Assembly: GCF_004570845.1 (NCBI RefSeq) | Contig: NZ_SPQZ01000010.1 | Span: 1-64,000, forward strand | DNA: 64,000 nt | Origin: Orlajensenia leifsoniae | Lineage (GTDB): Bacteria; Actinomycetota; Actinomycetes; Actinomycetales; Microbacteriaceae | Direction: 5' to 3' | In this document: positions 24,356 to 32,668 of the stretch, in pieces | How the letters are laid out: every line of letters begins with the position of its first letter | Position numbering within the stretch: the first letter of the stretch is position 1 | Notes under the pieces: generated by a model | The model's database searches: none | The model's input: only the letters and a program-made list of their open reading frames with translations | Told to the model about the DNA's origin: nothing | Position numbers and translations under genes: made by a program

Positions 24356-25561
24356 TCACGGAGCGCGTAGCTCTGCCTGCAGCGCAGCACTCAAGGTTCC
24401 GCGCCCCACGAGGGCGATCTCGTCGAGGCCCTGCCACGCCGTGATCTCGTGCAGCACCCCCGCAACCCGAGCGGCGATCTCGGGGACGGATGCCGCGGGC
24501 ACGCCCTCCTCGAGCCAGGCCGACTGCACCCGCAGCACCCTCGCCTGCCTGTCGTTCTTCAGGTCGACGCGGCCGACGAGGGCGTCGTCGACGAGGATCG
24601 GCAGGCTGTAGTAGCCGAAGACGCGCTTCTCGGCCGGGGTGTAGATCTCGATGCGGTAGTGGAAGTCGAACATGCGCTCGGTGCGGGCACGCTCCCACAC
24701 CACGGGGTCGAACGGCGAGAGCAGCGCCGTGGCCTCGATCCGGCGGGGGAGCCGGGCATCGCGGTGCAGCCAGGCGGGCGAGCGCCATCCGTCGACCGTG
24801 ACGGGGAGCAGTGTCCCGGCCTCCTCGAGTTCGGCGATGGCCGCGCGGGTGTCGACCCGCTTGAGGCGGTAGTAGTCGGCGAGGTCCTTCTCGGTTCCGA
24901 TGCCGTGAGCGGCCGCCGCACGCTCCACCAGCTGCACGTGGGCGTCGTGCCGGGGGACGACGCGCTCGATGACGGCGGCGGGCAGCACCTGCGCGGGGAG
25001 GGCGTAGGTGCGCTCGAACCGCGTGCGTCCGGCTGACACCACATCGCCCTGCCGGAACAGCACCTCGAGTCCGCGTTTCACGTCGGACCAGCCCCACCAC
25101 GGTCCACGCCGCACGTTGGAGTCGTGCTCCATGGCACTCGCGGCCATCGGTCCGTTGGCGGCCAGCTCGCTGATGAGCCAGGCGAGCATCTGCGGGTTCG
25201 CCGCAGCCCAGGAGTCGCGTCCCGAGAAGTAGTCCCGGTACTCCTCCATGCGCCAGCGCCACGACGACCAGGTGTCGACGGGGATGACGGACGCCTCGTG
25301 CGCCCAGTACTCGATGTAGCCGCCACGACGAGGGAACGTGAGCTTGTCGAGCAGCGCCTTGTCGTAGCCGCCGAGCCTGGCGAACACGGGCTGGTAGTGC
25401 GAGCGCTCGTAGACGTTCACCGAGTCGAGCTGGAGCAGCCCGAGCCTGTCGATCAGGCCGTTCAACTGACGGGTGCCCACGGATGCCGGCCGTGGCCGGC
25501 CGAATCCCTGGGCGGCCAGCGCGACACGACGGGCGAGGGCGGGGGAGACGGACTCAGGCAT
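24356..25561 (-). CDS. winged-helix DNA-binding domain protein, YcaQ/AlkZ-like
   Basis: The 401-residue protein belongs to the HTH_42 group that includes the crosslink-unhooking DNA glycosylases YcaQ and AlkZ. Recognisable parts are RRVALAAQGF at the N-terminus, GLLQLDSVNVYERSHYQPVF, FEYWAH-like YIEYWAHEASVIP, GPWWGWSDVKRGLEVLF and SPFDPVVWERARTERMFDF followed by KRVFGYYSLPIL. The glycosylase QxQ/QxD motif corresponds here to LQLDSV. ATG at 25561 (MPESVSP) is preferred over an upstream start; a TATCGT hexamer lies 9 nt before it. Confidence 0.85.
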   Translation of the reverse strand: MPESVSPALARRVALAAQGFGRPRPASVGTRQLNGLIDRLGLLQLDSVNVYERSHYQPVFARLGGYDKALLDKLTFPRRGGYIEYWAHEASVIPVDTWSSWRWRMEEYRDYFSGRDSWAAANPQMLAWLISELAANGPMAASAMEHDSNVRRGPWWGWSDVKRGLEVLFRQGDVVSAGRTRFERTYALPAQVLPAAVIERVVPRHDAHVQLVERAAAAHGIGTEKDLADYYRLKRVDTRAAIAELEEAGTLLPVTVDGWRSPAWLHRDARLPRRIEATALLSPFDPVVWERARTERMFDFHYRIEIYTPAEKRVFGYYSLPILVDDALVGRVDLKNDRQARVLRVQSAWLEEGVPAASVPEIAARVAGVLHEITAWQGLDEIALVGRGTLSAALQAELRAP

Positions 25562-25649
25562 GATGCTGAGACGATAACAGCCGGTGCCGACACCGGCGGG
25601 GAGCATCCGTCGGCGTCGTCAACCCCGGGTCCGGCGGCATCGGCGACCG

Positions 25650-25661
25650 TAGACTGAAACG
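25650..25661 (+). promoter_or_regulatory. predicted leaderless promoter of the AI-2E family gene
   Basis: TAGACT at 25650-25655 ends 6 nt before the ATG at 25662, the same sequence and spacing as at mfd. Confidence 0.6.
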
Positions 25662-26897
25662 ATGAGCGAATCTTCGGGTGACCAGCGCGGATGGCGTCCG
25701 TTCGGACGTCGCAAGCCCGAGGGCAAGGTCGAGGGCGAGCCCCCCTTCAGCGTCGAGGAGTCCATCCCGAACGGCGTGCGACTGGCCGGCGGCTGGTCGT
25801 GGCGTCTGCTGCTCATCGGTGCCGTCATCGCGGTCGTCATCTTCCTCGTCATCCAGCTGCGCCTGATCGTCATCCCGCTCTTCGTGGCCGTGCTGCTCGC
25901 TGCCCTCCTGGTGCCGTTCGTGGGCTTCCTCAAGCGCCACCGCTGGCCGGCCTGGCTGGCGATCACCGTGGCGATGCTCGGGACCCTCGTGCTCGTGGCC
26001 GGCCTCCTCGTGCTCGTGGTCACCCAGATCCAGCGCGGAGCCAGCGACATCGCCTCCCACGCCCTCGACTCCTTCGACGAGCTCAAGGCCTGGCTGCTGG
26101 CGTCGCCGTTCGAGATCTCCGAGACCGACCTGAACGGCTTCCTCACCCAGGCCTGGGAGAGCATCCAGCAGGACAGCCAGGTCTACGTCACCGGCGCCCT
26201 CTCGCTCGGCTCCTCCCTCGGCCACCTCGTCGCCGGGGTCTTCCTCACGCTGTTCAGCCTGCTGTTCATCCTCATCGACGGTGGCGGCATCTGGCGCTGG
26301 ATCGTCAGCCTGTTCCCGAAGCGCGCCCGCGCCGCCGTCGACGGCGCTGCCATCGCGGGCTGGACGACCCTCACGAACTTCGCTCGCGTGCAGGTGCTCG
26401 TGGCCGCCATCGACGCCGTCGGCATCGGCCTCGGTGCGTTCCTGCTGGGGGTGCCGCTGGCCATCCCCATCGCGGTGCTCGTCTTCCTGGGCTCCTTCGT
26501 GCCGATCGTCGGCGCCGTCGTGACGGGAACCCTCGCCGCCGTCATCGCCCTCGTCTACAACGGCCCGTGGATCGCGCTCTGGATGATCGTGGTCGTGCTC
26601 GCAGTGCAGCAGCTCGAGGGCCACGTGCTGCAGCCCCTCATCGTGGGCAGTGTCGTGAAGGTGCATCCGCTCGCCGTCGTGCTCGTCGTGGCGACGGGAT
26701 CGCTGCTCGCCGGCATCCCCGGAGCACTGTTCGCGGTGCCGGTGGCGGCCGTCATGAACGTCATGGTGCGGTACATTTCGAGCGGGGTCTGGAAGACGAG
26801 ACCCCCGGTCGAACCACCACTGCCGCAGTCGATGCTGTGGCAGACGGTTCCCCAGCCCCGCCCGGGCTATCGAAAGGACGACACGACGGATGCCTGA
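25662..26897 (+). CDS. AI-2E family transporter (UPF0118/PerM)
   Basis: The 411-residue membrane protein has a Pro/Lys/Glu-rich cytoplasmic N-terminus (about 1-45) and about eight helices. The family core is visible: LIVIPLFVAVLLAALLVPFV, TLFSLLFILIDG, PLAIPIAVLVFLGSFVPIVG, and GHVLQPLIVGSVVKVHPLAV. Members include TqsA-like exporters, but the substrate of this group is uncertain. Its stop lies inside the ilvA start region (8-nt overlap), so both are expressed together although no functional link is known. Confidence 0.9.
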   Translation: MSESSGDQRGWRPFGRRKPEGKVEGEPPFSVEESIPNGVRLAGGWSWRLLLIGAVIAVVIFLVIQLRLIVIPLFVAVLLAALLVPFVGFLKRHRWPAWLAITVAMLGTLVLVAGLLVLVVTQIQRGASDIASHALDSFDELKAWLLASPFEISETDLNGFLTQAWESIQQDSQVYVTGALSLGSSLGHLVAGVFLTLFSLLFILIDGGGIWRWIVSLFPKRARAAVDGAAIAGWTTLTNFARVQVLVAAIDAVGIGLGAFLLGVPLAIPIAVLVFLGSFVPIVGAVVTGTLAAVIALVYNGPWIALWMIVVVLAVQQLEGHVLQPLIVGSVVKVHPLAVVLVVATGSLLAGIPGALFAVPVAAVMNVMVRYISSGVWKTRPPVEPPLPQSMLWQTVPQPRPGYRKDDTTDA

Positions 26898-28161
26898 CAC
26901 CGCGAACACCCTGCCTGCATCGACCGGGGCAGCCGGCATCATCGCGGGACCGCAGCTCGCCGACTTCGAGGCCGCCCGCATCACCGTGGGGCAGGTCGTG
27001 CGGGTCACCCCCGTCGAGAGCTCTCGGCACATCGCAGAGGTGCTCGGCGCACCGGTGTACCTCAAGTGCGAGAACCTCCAGCGCACCGGCTCCTACAAGC
27101 TGCGCGGAGCGTTCAACAGGCTCTCGTCGCTCAGCGACGACGAGCGGGCGCGCGGCGTCGTGGCTGCATCCGCCGGCAACCACGCTCAGGGCGTGGCCCT
27201 CGCGGCGCGGGAGCTCGGAATCCGGGCCACCATCTTCATGCCCGTCGGCGTCGCCCTGCCCAAGCTCGAGGCCACCCGGGACTACGGCGCAGACGTCGTG
27301 CTGCGCGGCAACGTGATCGGCGAGACCCTCGAGGCGGCTGCGGCCTTCGCCGCCGAGTCGGGTGCCGTGCTCATCCCGCCCTTCGACCACCCCGACGTCG
27401 TGGCGGGCCAGGGCACCCTCGGACTCGAGATCCTCGAGCAGGTTCCGGATGTCGACACCGTTATCGTGCCGATCGGCGGCGGCGGACTCGCCTCCGGCGT
27501 CGCGAGCGCCATTCGTCAGCAGTCGCTGGCGACCGGGCGCACGGTGCGCATCGTCGGCGTCCAGGCGGCCAACGCCGCGCCCTACCCCGTCTCGCTCGCC
27601 GCGGGGGAGCCCGTAAGCATTCCGGTCGTTCCCACGATCGCCGACGGCATCGCCGTGTACCGGCCGGGCAACCTCAACTTCGAGATCATCCGCGACACCG
27701 TCGACGAGATCGTCACCGTCACCGAGGACGACGTGGCCCGCGCCATCATCGTGCTCATGGAGCGCGCGAAGCTGGTCGTCGAGCCGGCAGGAGCCGTGTC
27801 GGTGGCCGCGATCCTCTCGGGCGCCGTGAAGGCCGACGGACCCACCGTGGCGATCCTCTCGGGCGGCAACATCGACCCGCTGCTGATGCAGCGGGTGATC
27901 AGCCACGGCCTTGCGGCATCCGACCGCTATCTCACCATCTCGATCATGCTGCCCGACCGCCCCGGCCAGCTCGCCCGCACGGCGGAGCTCGTGGCGGCCG
28001 CGAACGCCAACGTCGTCGAGGTGCTGCACACCAGGCACGGCGCCGGACGCGAGATCAGCGACGTCGAGCTGCAGCTCTCGATCGAGACCAGAGGACCGGC
28101 GCACAAGGACTTCGTCGTCGAGACTCTGCGCGCTGCCGGCTACGACCCGCGCATAGTCTGA
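26890..28161 (+). CDS. ilvA: threonine ammonia-lyase
   Basis: This PLP enzyme deaminates threonine to 2-oxobutyrate, the first step of isoleucine synthesis. The 423-residue protein has the PLP-lysine motif GSYKLRGAFNR (Lys near residue 69), ASAGNHAQG, the glycine-rich phosphate loop IGGGGLASG, and a C-terminal ACT-type region (LTISIMLPDRPGQLARTAEL) from about residue 345. One ACT domain and this length match the shorter form common in Actinobacteria rather than the two-ACT form. ATG at 26890 overlaps the AI-2E gene by 8 nt. Confidence 0.94.
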   Translation: MPDTANTLPASTGAAGIIAGPQLADFEAARITVGQVVRVTPVESSRHIAEVLGAPVYLKCENLQRTGSYKLRGAFNRLSSLSDDERARGVVAASAGNHAQGVALAARELGIRATIFMPVGVALPKLEATRDYGADVVLRGNVIGETLEAAAAFAAESGAVLIPPFDHPDVVAGQGTLGLEILEQVPDVDTVIVPIGGGGLASGVASAIRQQSLATGRTVRIVGVQAANAAPYPVSLAAGEPVSIPVVPTIADGIAVYRPGNLNFEIIRDTVDEIVTVTEDDVARAIIVLMERAKLVVEPAGAVSVAAILSGAVKADGPTVAILSGGNIDPLLMQRVISHGLAASDRYLTISIMLPDRPGQLARTAELVAAANANVVEVLHTRHGAGREISDVELQLSIETRGPAHKDFVVETLRAAGYDPRIV

Positions 28162-28200
28162 CGCCTCGTTCGCCGCTCGGTCTCACCCCCCTGGAACGCC

Positions 28201-28256
28201 GAACCGCCCACTTCTGCTGGTGCGAGGCTCTCGCCACGAGCGGAAGTGGGCAGTTC
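28201..28256. repeat. intergenic palindromic element C (bidirectional terminator?)
   Basis: GAACCGCCCACTTCTGCT (28201-28218) pairs with AGCGGAAGTGGGCAGTTC (28239-28256) with two mismatches, one of which can be a wobble. An inner GCGAG/CTCGC stem lies between them, and outer CTCAC.CCCCCT / AGGGGG.GTGAG stretches extend it. It sits in the gap between convergent ilvA and greA and can terminate both, but is far larger than needed. Confidence 0.75.
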
Positions 28257-28305
28257 GAGGGGGATGGTGTGAGCGCGGGCACGCGCTCCGTGACCGGGGT
28301 GGGCG

Positions 28306-28797
28306 CTACTGGCCGGTCCAGGTCTCGACGGCGGTGATGGTCACGGCGATCTCGCGGCCGTTCGGGGCGGTGTAGCTGGTGGAGTCGCCGACGGCGAGGC
28401 CGATGATGGCGGCACCGAGCGGGCTCTGCTCGCTGTAGGCGTCGAGTTCGCTGCCCTCGGCGATCTCGCGGCTGCCGATGAGGAAGGTCGTCTCGTCGCC
28501 CGCGATGGTGGCCGTGATGATGGTGCCGATCTCGACGACGCCGTGGCTTTCGGGCGCCTCGCCGACCTCGGCCGTGCGCAGCAGCTCGGCGAGCTGGCGG
28601 ATGCGGGCCTCCTGCTTGCCCTGCTCCTCCTTGGCCGCGTGGTAGCCGCTGTTCTCCTTGAGGTCGCCCTCCTCGCGCGCCGACTGGATGCGGTCGGTGA
28701 TCTCCTGGCGACCCGTGGTGCTGAGGGTCTGCAGCTCGAGGTTCAGGCGGTCGTAGACCTCCTGTGTGAGCCACGTGACGGTTGCGTCCTGGGACAT
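28306..28797 (-). CDS. greA: transcription elongation factor GreA
   Basis: GreA stimulates RNA polymerase to cleave backtracked transcripts. The 163-residue protein has the N-terminal coiled coil with the acidic tip motif SAREEGDLKENSGYHAAKEE and the C-terminal FKBP-like domain (EIGTIITATIAGDETTFLIG, then SPLGAAIIGLAVGDS). ATG at 28797 has GAGGAG 5 nt upstream, which rules out the longer frame. A DUF4307 gene lies upstream on the same strand, the conserved actinobacterial order. Confidence 0.96.
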   Translation of the reverse strand: MSQDATVTWLTQEVYDRLNLELQTLSTTGRQEITDRIQSAREEGDLKENSGYHAAKEEQGKQEARIRQLAELLRTAEVGEAPESHGVVEIGTIITATIAGDETTFLIGSREIAEGSELDAYSEQSPLGAAIIGLAVGDSTSYTAPNGREIAVTITAVETWTGQ

Positions 28798-28848
28798 GTT
28801 TCTCCTCGAGAAGATGCGTGCTTCATGGTGCTGCTGTGGATAAGACGA

Positions 28849-28872
28849 CGCCCCAACGATGCCGTCGGGGCG
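28849..28872 (-). other. hairpin in the greA leader
   Basis: CGCCCC-A-ACG and CGT-C-GGGGCG form a stem with one mismatch and a 4-nt loop. On the minus strand TAACAT (28885-28880) lies just upstream and may be a greA -10 that overlaps the DUF4307 stop. The hairpin is then either an attenuator in the greA leader or a terminator of DUF4307. Confidence 0.4.
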
Positions 28873-28883
28873 AATGAGCCATG

Positions 28884-29279
28884 TTAGGTCGCCCAGCAGC
28901 TCGAAATCAAACCGGTGTTGCTCTGGCGCGACGTGCGCACCTCTTCGGTGAACGAGCGGGTGTAGACGGAGGCGGCCGGGATGTCGACGACCTTCCAGCC
29001 GACGATGGAGAAGTCCTCGTTGAGCGCCTGCACCGCGCAGCTCGCCTTGGTGCCGGCCGGCATGGAGACCTCGAAGGTCACGCTCACGGTGCGGGAGTCG
29101 ATGATGGAGTGCTTGGTGTCCTGCGCCTCGATGGTGGGCTTGGCGCCGTCGAGGCCGGCCCAGATCACCCATGCGCCGAAGACCACGACGAAGGCGGCGG
29201 CCACGATGCCGATGATCCAGCCGTCGCGGCGCTTGCGCGAGTGCGTGCGGCCGTAGCGTGCGTCGAGTTGCGTGGTCAT
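28884..29279 (-). CDS. DUF4307 domain-containing membrane protein
   Basis: The start is ATG at 29279 (MTTQLDARYGR), supported by GGAG upstream; longer frames have an unlikely N-terminus. The 131-residue protein has one helix (about 25-45, GWIIGIVAAAFVVVFGAWVIW) and an extracytoplasmic domain ending in SSCWAT, with a second Cys near residue 82 (ASCAVQAL) that could pair with it. Its homologues lie next to greA in many Actinobacteria, commonly followed on the opposite strand by the mycothiol conjugate amidase gene mca. That gene is missing here. Confidence 0.85.
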   Translation of the reverse strand: MTTQLDARYGRTHSRKRRDGWIIGIVAAAFVVVFGAWVIWAGLDGAKPTIEAQDTKHSIIDSRTVSVTFEVSMPAGTKASCAVQALNEDFSIVGWKVVDIPAASVYTRSFTEEVRTSRQSNTGLISSCWAT

Positions 29280-29366
29280 GGAGCTCCTGGCTGTCGGGGC
29301 AGGTGCCCCGCAAAGGTTAAGCTGGTGACTCAAGGCTAACAAGAGTGAATCAAGGAGTTGTCCCCC
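29280..29366. promoter_or_regulatory. divergent promoter region with 14-bp palindrome
   Basis: GGGGCA-GG-TGCCCC at 29296-29309 is a 6-2-6 inverted repeat. TAAGCT at 29317-29322 is a possible -10 for the plus-strand gene, whose GTG at 29367 is served by AAGGAG at 29352-29357. Confidence 0.35.
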
Positions 29367-29732
29367 GTGCTCGTGAGCATCACCGACCTGCTGGTACGGG
29401 CATCCGTCGTCACGTCGACGACAGCGCCGACTCCTCCCGACGACGACCTCATCACTCCGGGCGTCGTCGGCTTCCTCGTCACATTCCTCGTGGCCGTCGC
29501 CACGGTCCTGCTCGTCATCGACATGGTGCGCCGCGTGCGTCGCGTGAACTACCGCGACCAGATCCGCGAGAAGCTGCTGATCGAACAGGCCGAGGCCCAG
29601 ATGGCTGCCGAGGGGTCGGCGACGGATGCCGCGACTCCGGATGCCGCGACTCCGGCTGCCGGTCCCGATGCCGCTCCGGCAGCGTCAGCCCCGACCGCCG
29701 ATCCGGCGACGAGCGTCGACGACCAGAAGTAG
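29367..29732 (+). CDS. small single-pass membrane protein
   Basis: GTG at 29367 is chosen because AAGGAG lies 9 nt upstream; a TTG at 29358 would abut the ribosome site. The 121-residue protein has one helix (about 32-52, VVGFLVTFLVAVATVLLVIDM) followed by basic RRVRRVNYRDQIREKLL and an Ala/Pro/Asp-rich tail with repeated ATPDAAT. It corresponds by position and size to the small membrane protein that follows mca in mycobacteria. Function is unknown. Confidence 0.75.
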   Translation: MLVSITDLLVRASVVTSTTAPTPPDDDLITPGVVGFLVTFLVAVATVLLVIDMVRRVRRVNYRDQIREKLLIEQAEAQMAAEGSATDAATPDAATPAAGPDAAPAASAPTADPATSVDDQK

Positions 29733-29735
29733 CGC

Positions 29736-30548
29736 CTAGCCCCCGACGGAGCCGGGCAGCGGGTCGAGGACGATCAGCAGCACGGCCGTCCAGTGGCAGA
29801 CGAACGCGAAGAGCGTGCAGGTGTGGAAGATCTCGTGGAACCCGAACCGGCCGGGCCAGGGGTTCGGCTTCTTCAGCGCGTAGACGATGGCGCCGCCGGT
29901 GTAGAGCAGCCCGCCGATGACCACCAGCACCATCATGGCGACGTTCGCGTTCAGCAGGTCGACGATGTACATCATCGCCGCCCAGCCGAGCGCGATGTAG
30001 ATGAGCACGTAGAGCCAGCGCGGCGCTCCGATCCAGAACACCCTGAAGCCGATGCCGAGCAGGGCTCCGGCCCAGACCAGGGTGATCAGGAGCACGCCCT
30101 TGTCTGCCGGCAGGGCGAGGATCGCCAAGGGCGTGTAGGTGCCCGCGATGAGCAGGAAGATGTTCGCGTGGTCGATGCGCTTGAGGATGACCTTGGTGCG
30201 CGGGTTCCAGTCGAAGCGGTGGTAGAGCGCGGAGTTGCCGAACAGCAGCAGTGAGGTGAGCACGAACACGGCCGCCGACCACTTGGCTGCCGCGCCGTTC
30301 GCCACGGCGATGAGCACGATGCCCGAGACGAGCGCCAGCGGGAAGGTTCCGGCGTGGATCCAGCCACGCCAAGTCGGCTTGACGTCGTCGGGAGCAGCGG
30401 GAGAGGCGTCGAGCAGGGGGATGTTCGGCATCTCCGTGCCGCGGCTCTCGTCGAGTGCGACGGCGGCATCCGAGGCGTCGAGCATGGCGGTGGGCTCATC
30501 GAGGTGCTCCCGCACATCCTGCGGTTCTCGGGGGTCGACGGGGCTCAT
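29736..30548 (-). CDS. hemolysin III/PAQR family membrane protein
   Basis: The 270-residue protein has a 65-residue polar N-terminus followed by seven helices. The PAQR metal-site residues are visible in SALYHRFDW, RIDHANIFLLIAGTYTP and FGFHEIFHTCTLFAFVCHW. Family members are metal-dependent membrane hydrolases or channels and affect lipid composition; the hemolysin name is historical. ATG at 30548 lies 6 nt after TAGGCT on the minus strand, so the transcript may be leaderless. It sits divergent to the prenyltransferase. Confidence 0.9.
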   Translation of the reverse strand: MSPVDPREPQDVREHLDEPTAMLDASDAAVALDESRGTEMPNIPLLDASPAAPDDVKPTWRGWIHAGTFPLALVSGIVLIAVANGAAAKWSAAVFVLTSLLLFGNSALYHRFDWNPRTKVILKRIDHANIFLLIAGTYTPLAILALPADKGVLLITLVWAGALLGIGFRVFWIGAPRWLYVLIYIALGWAAMMYIVDLLNANVAMMVLVVIGGLLYTGGAIVYALKKPNPWPGRFGFHEIFHTCTLFAFVCHWTAVLLIVLDPLPGSVGG

Positions 30549-30621
30549 GAGCCCAGCCTACGACAGCACCTGTGGGCCCCCGCTGTGAGGCCGGTGCGGG
30601 TCGTGCACTACCGTTGACTCC
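30549..30621. promoter_or_regulatory. divergent leaderless promoters (hemolysin III / cis-prenyltransferase)
   Basis: On the minus strand TAGGCT (30560-30555) lies 6 nt before the hemolysin III ATG. On the plus strand TACCGT (30609-30614) lies 7 nt before the GTG of the prenyltransferase. Both fit leaderless transcription. Confidence 0.55.
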
Positions 30622-31407
30622 GTGCAGAAGAGGGAAGAACCGTTGGGGAGAGGTCTCCTCTACGACCTGTACCAGCGGCGTCTGCGGCGAGGCCTGACCC
30701 CCGAGACCATGCCGCGTCACGTGGCCATGATCATCGACGGCAACCGTCGCTGGGCCCGTCAGCTCGGACTCGCCACGGCGGCGCACGGCCACCGCGCCGG
30801 GGCTGCGAAGATGAGCGAGTTCCTGCAGTGGTGCGATGAGCTCGGCATCAGCGTCGTCACCCTGTACCTGCTCTCGAGCGACAACCTCTCGAACCGCGCC
30901 GGCGAGGAACTCGACGCGCTCGTCGAGATCATCGCCGAACTCGCCGACGACCTCTCCCGCCATGGCGACTGGCGGGTGAAGCACGTCGGCTCGACCAACG
31001 GCCTCCCGCAGAATCTGATCGACGCCCTCACCGCGGCCGAGGCACGCACCGCCGACCACGCCGGGCTGCACATCAACCTCGCCGTCGGCTACGGCGGACG
31101 CACCGAGATCACCGACGCCATGCGATCGATCGTCGCGAGCCACCACGCCGAGGGCCGCAGCCTCGAGGACCTCGCCGAGAGGCTGACTCCCGAGCTCATC
31201 GGCGAGCACCTCTACACGGTGGGCCAGCCCGACCCCGACCTGGTCATCCGCACCTCGGGCGAGCAGCGTCTCAGCGACTTCATGCTCTGGCAGGCAGCGC
31301 ACAGCGAGTTCTACTTCGTCGAGGCGCTCGGCCCCGACCTGCGCGAGGTCGACTTCCTGCGTGCGCTCCGCGACTACGCCACACGGCACCGGCGCTTCGG
31401 CGCCTGA
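30622..31407 (+). CDS. uppS: cis-prenyltransferase (isoprenyl/undecaprenyl diphosphate synthase family)
   Basis: The enzyme adds isopentenyl diphosphate units in cis to make polyprenyl carriers for cell-wall synthesis. The 261-residue protein has the catalytic MIIDGNRRWARQLG, the substrate-binding HGHRAGAAK, SSDNLSNRAGEEL, the YGGRTEI motif and the C-terminal DLVIRTSGEQRLSDFMLWQAA. Position next to the hemolysin III gene matches the mycobacterial short-chain Z-isoprenyl diphosphate synthase, so the product could be shorter than C55; length specificity cannot be read here. The start is GTG at 30622 under a leaderless-type promoter. Confidence 0.92.
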   Translation: MQKREEPLGRGLLYDLYQRRLRRGLTPETMPRHVAMIIDGNRRWARQLGLATAAHGHRAGAAKMSEFLQWCDELGISVVTLYLLSSDNLSNRAGEELDALVEIIAELADDLSRHGDWRVKHVGSTNGLPQNLIDALTAAEARTADHAGLHINLAVGYGGRTEITDAMRSIVASHHAEGRSLEDLAERLTPELIGEHLYTVGQPDPDLVIRTSGEQRLSDFMLWQAAHSEFYFVEALGPDLREVDFLRALRDYATRHRRFGA

Positions 31408-31461
31408 GCCGGAGCGCGACGCCGCGCCCGACTTCACCGACCCCCACGAAAGGCAGGCGCG

Positions 31462-32583
31462 ATGACAGCGCTCGACGACTACCGCGACGGCTTCCTCGAG
31501 GAACCCGGGTATCTCGACTTCGGTCGGGTGGGCCCGCTCTCGGCCCGCGTGATCGCCGAATCGCAGGGGATGCACGACATCCTCGCCAAGGCGCGCTTCG
31601 GCTCCCTGGACGACTTCGCGGCGCAGGAGGACAGGGCGCACGCCGCCGTCGCCGCAGCGACCGGTTTCCCGGCCGAGCAGGTCGTCACCCAGCCCAACAC
31701 CTCGATGGGCGTCACGCACGCCATGTTCGGCCTCACCGGCGACGTGCTGCTCTCGGCGGGGGAGTTCCCCACGCTCCCGATCTCCGCCGTGCGGGCGGCC
31801 GAGGCCCTGCACGTGGTGAGGCCGGTCTGGCTCGAGACCGATCATGGCCGCGTCACGCCGGGCCAGGTGCGCGACCAGCTCACCTCGTCGATCGAGGCCG
31901 TCGCCGTGACCCTCGTCGACTCCCGCACCGGCTACCTCGCCGACCTCGACGGCATCCGCCAGGTGATCGGCGATCGCCTCCTCATCGTCGACGCGATCCA
32001 GGGCTTCGGGGTTGTTGACGCGGCCTACGAGGCTGCGGATGTCGTGGTGTCCGGCGGCCAGAAGTGGTGCCGAGCGGGATGGGGCACCGGATTCATGGCG
32101 CTCAGCGATCGCGCGATCGAGCGGTTGACCCCCGTGATCAGCGGCTACAGCGGAACCGGCACCGCGGAGACCTGGGACGAGGTGCCTCCGCCGGCTCCGG
32201 GCGCCCGCGCCTTCAGGGTCACGAACCCCGACAGGATCGCGCAGGGGCGCTTCGCCGCAGCCCTCGAGGAGATGAACGAGGTGGGTGCCGGGGAGATCCA
32301 GGCGGCGATCGCCGAGAACGTCACCCGCGTCATCGACCTCGCCGACGAGTTCGCCGTCCCCGTCGCCTCATCACGCAACGAGGACGAGAGGTCGGGGCTG
32401 GTCGTGCTCGAGCCGCCGATCGACCAGCTCACGCTGCTCACGGCGTCGTTGTTCAACCACGGCGTCACAGCCACCACGAGGGCCAACTCGGTGCGACTCA
32501 GCGTGCACGCGGCGCTGCACGAAGACACCGTCGAGATGCTGCGCGGAGCCTTCACCTCGTACTCCTCGGCTGCCATCTACTGA
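31462..32583 (+). CDS. class V aminotransferase-fold PLP enzyme
   Basis: The 373-residue protein belongs to fold type I, class V (kynureninase/cysteine desulfurase-like). YLDFGRVGPLS opens the fold. QPNTSMGVTHAMFGL contains the PLP-contacting segment, and LLIVDAIQGFGVVD the Asp that contacts the ring nitrogen. DVVVSGGQKWCRAGWGTGF includes the Schiff-base Lys. The C-terminus ends with GVTATTRANSVRLSVHAALHED, a usual small domain. The substrate is not identifiable. AAAGG precedes the ATG at 31462. Confidence 0.85.
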   Translation: MTALDDYRDGFLEEPGYLDFGRVGPLSARVIAESQGMHDILAKARFGSLDDFAAQEDRAHAAVAAATGFPAEQVVTQPNTSMGVTHAMFGLTGDVLLSAGEFPTLPISAVRAAEALHVVRPVWLETDHGRVTPGQVRDQLTSSIEAVAVTLVDSRTGYLADLDGIRQVIGDRLLIVDAIQGFGVVDAAYEAADVVVSGGQKWCRAGWGTGFMALSDRAIERLTPVISGYSGTGTAETWDEVPPPAPGARAFRVTNPDRIAQGRFAAALEEMNEVGAGEIQAAIAENVTRVIDLADEFAVPVASSRNEDERSGLVVLEPPIDQLTLLTASLFNHGVTATTRANSVRLSVHAALHEDTVEMLRGAFTSYSSAAIY

Positions 32584-32588
32584 CGTTG

Positions 32589-32614
32589 TTCGGCGTGTCA
32601 TGTGACAGGCCGAA
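32589..32614 (+). terminator. nested inverted repeat after the aminotransferase gene
   Basis: TTCGGC-g-TGTCA-tg-TGACA-g-GCCGAA: a 6-bp and a 5-bp stem separated by a G-G mismatch, with a 2-nt centre, followed by GTCTT. It works as a terminator or, given its tiny centre, as a protein site. Confidence 0.5.
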
Positions 32615-32668
32615 GTCTTCCCGCGTGTCGTGACCGGCATCCGTCCCCACCGGACGTACGTTGCCCTC

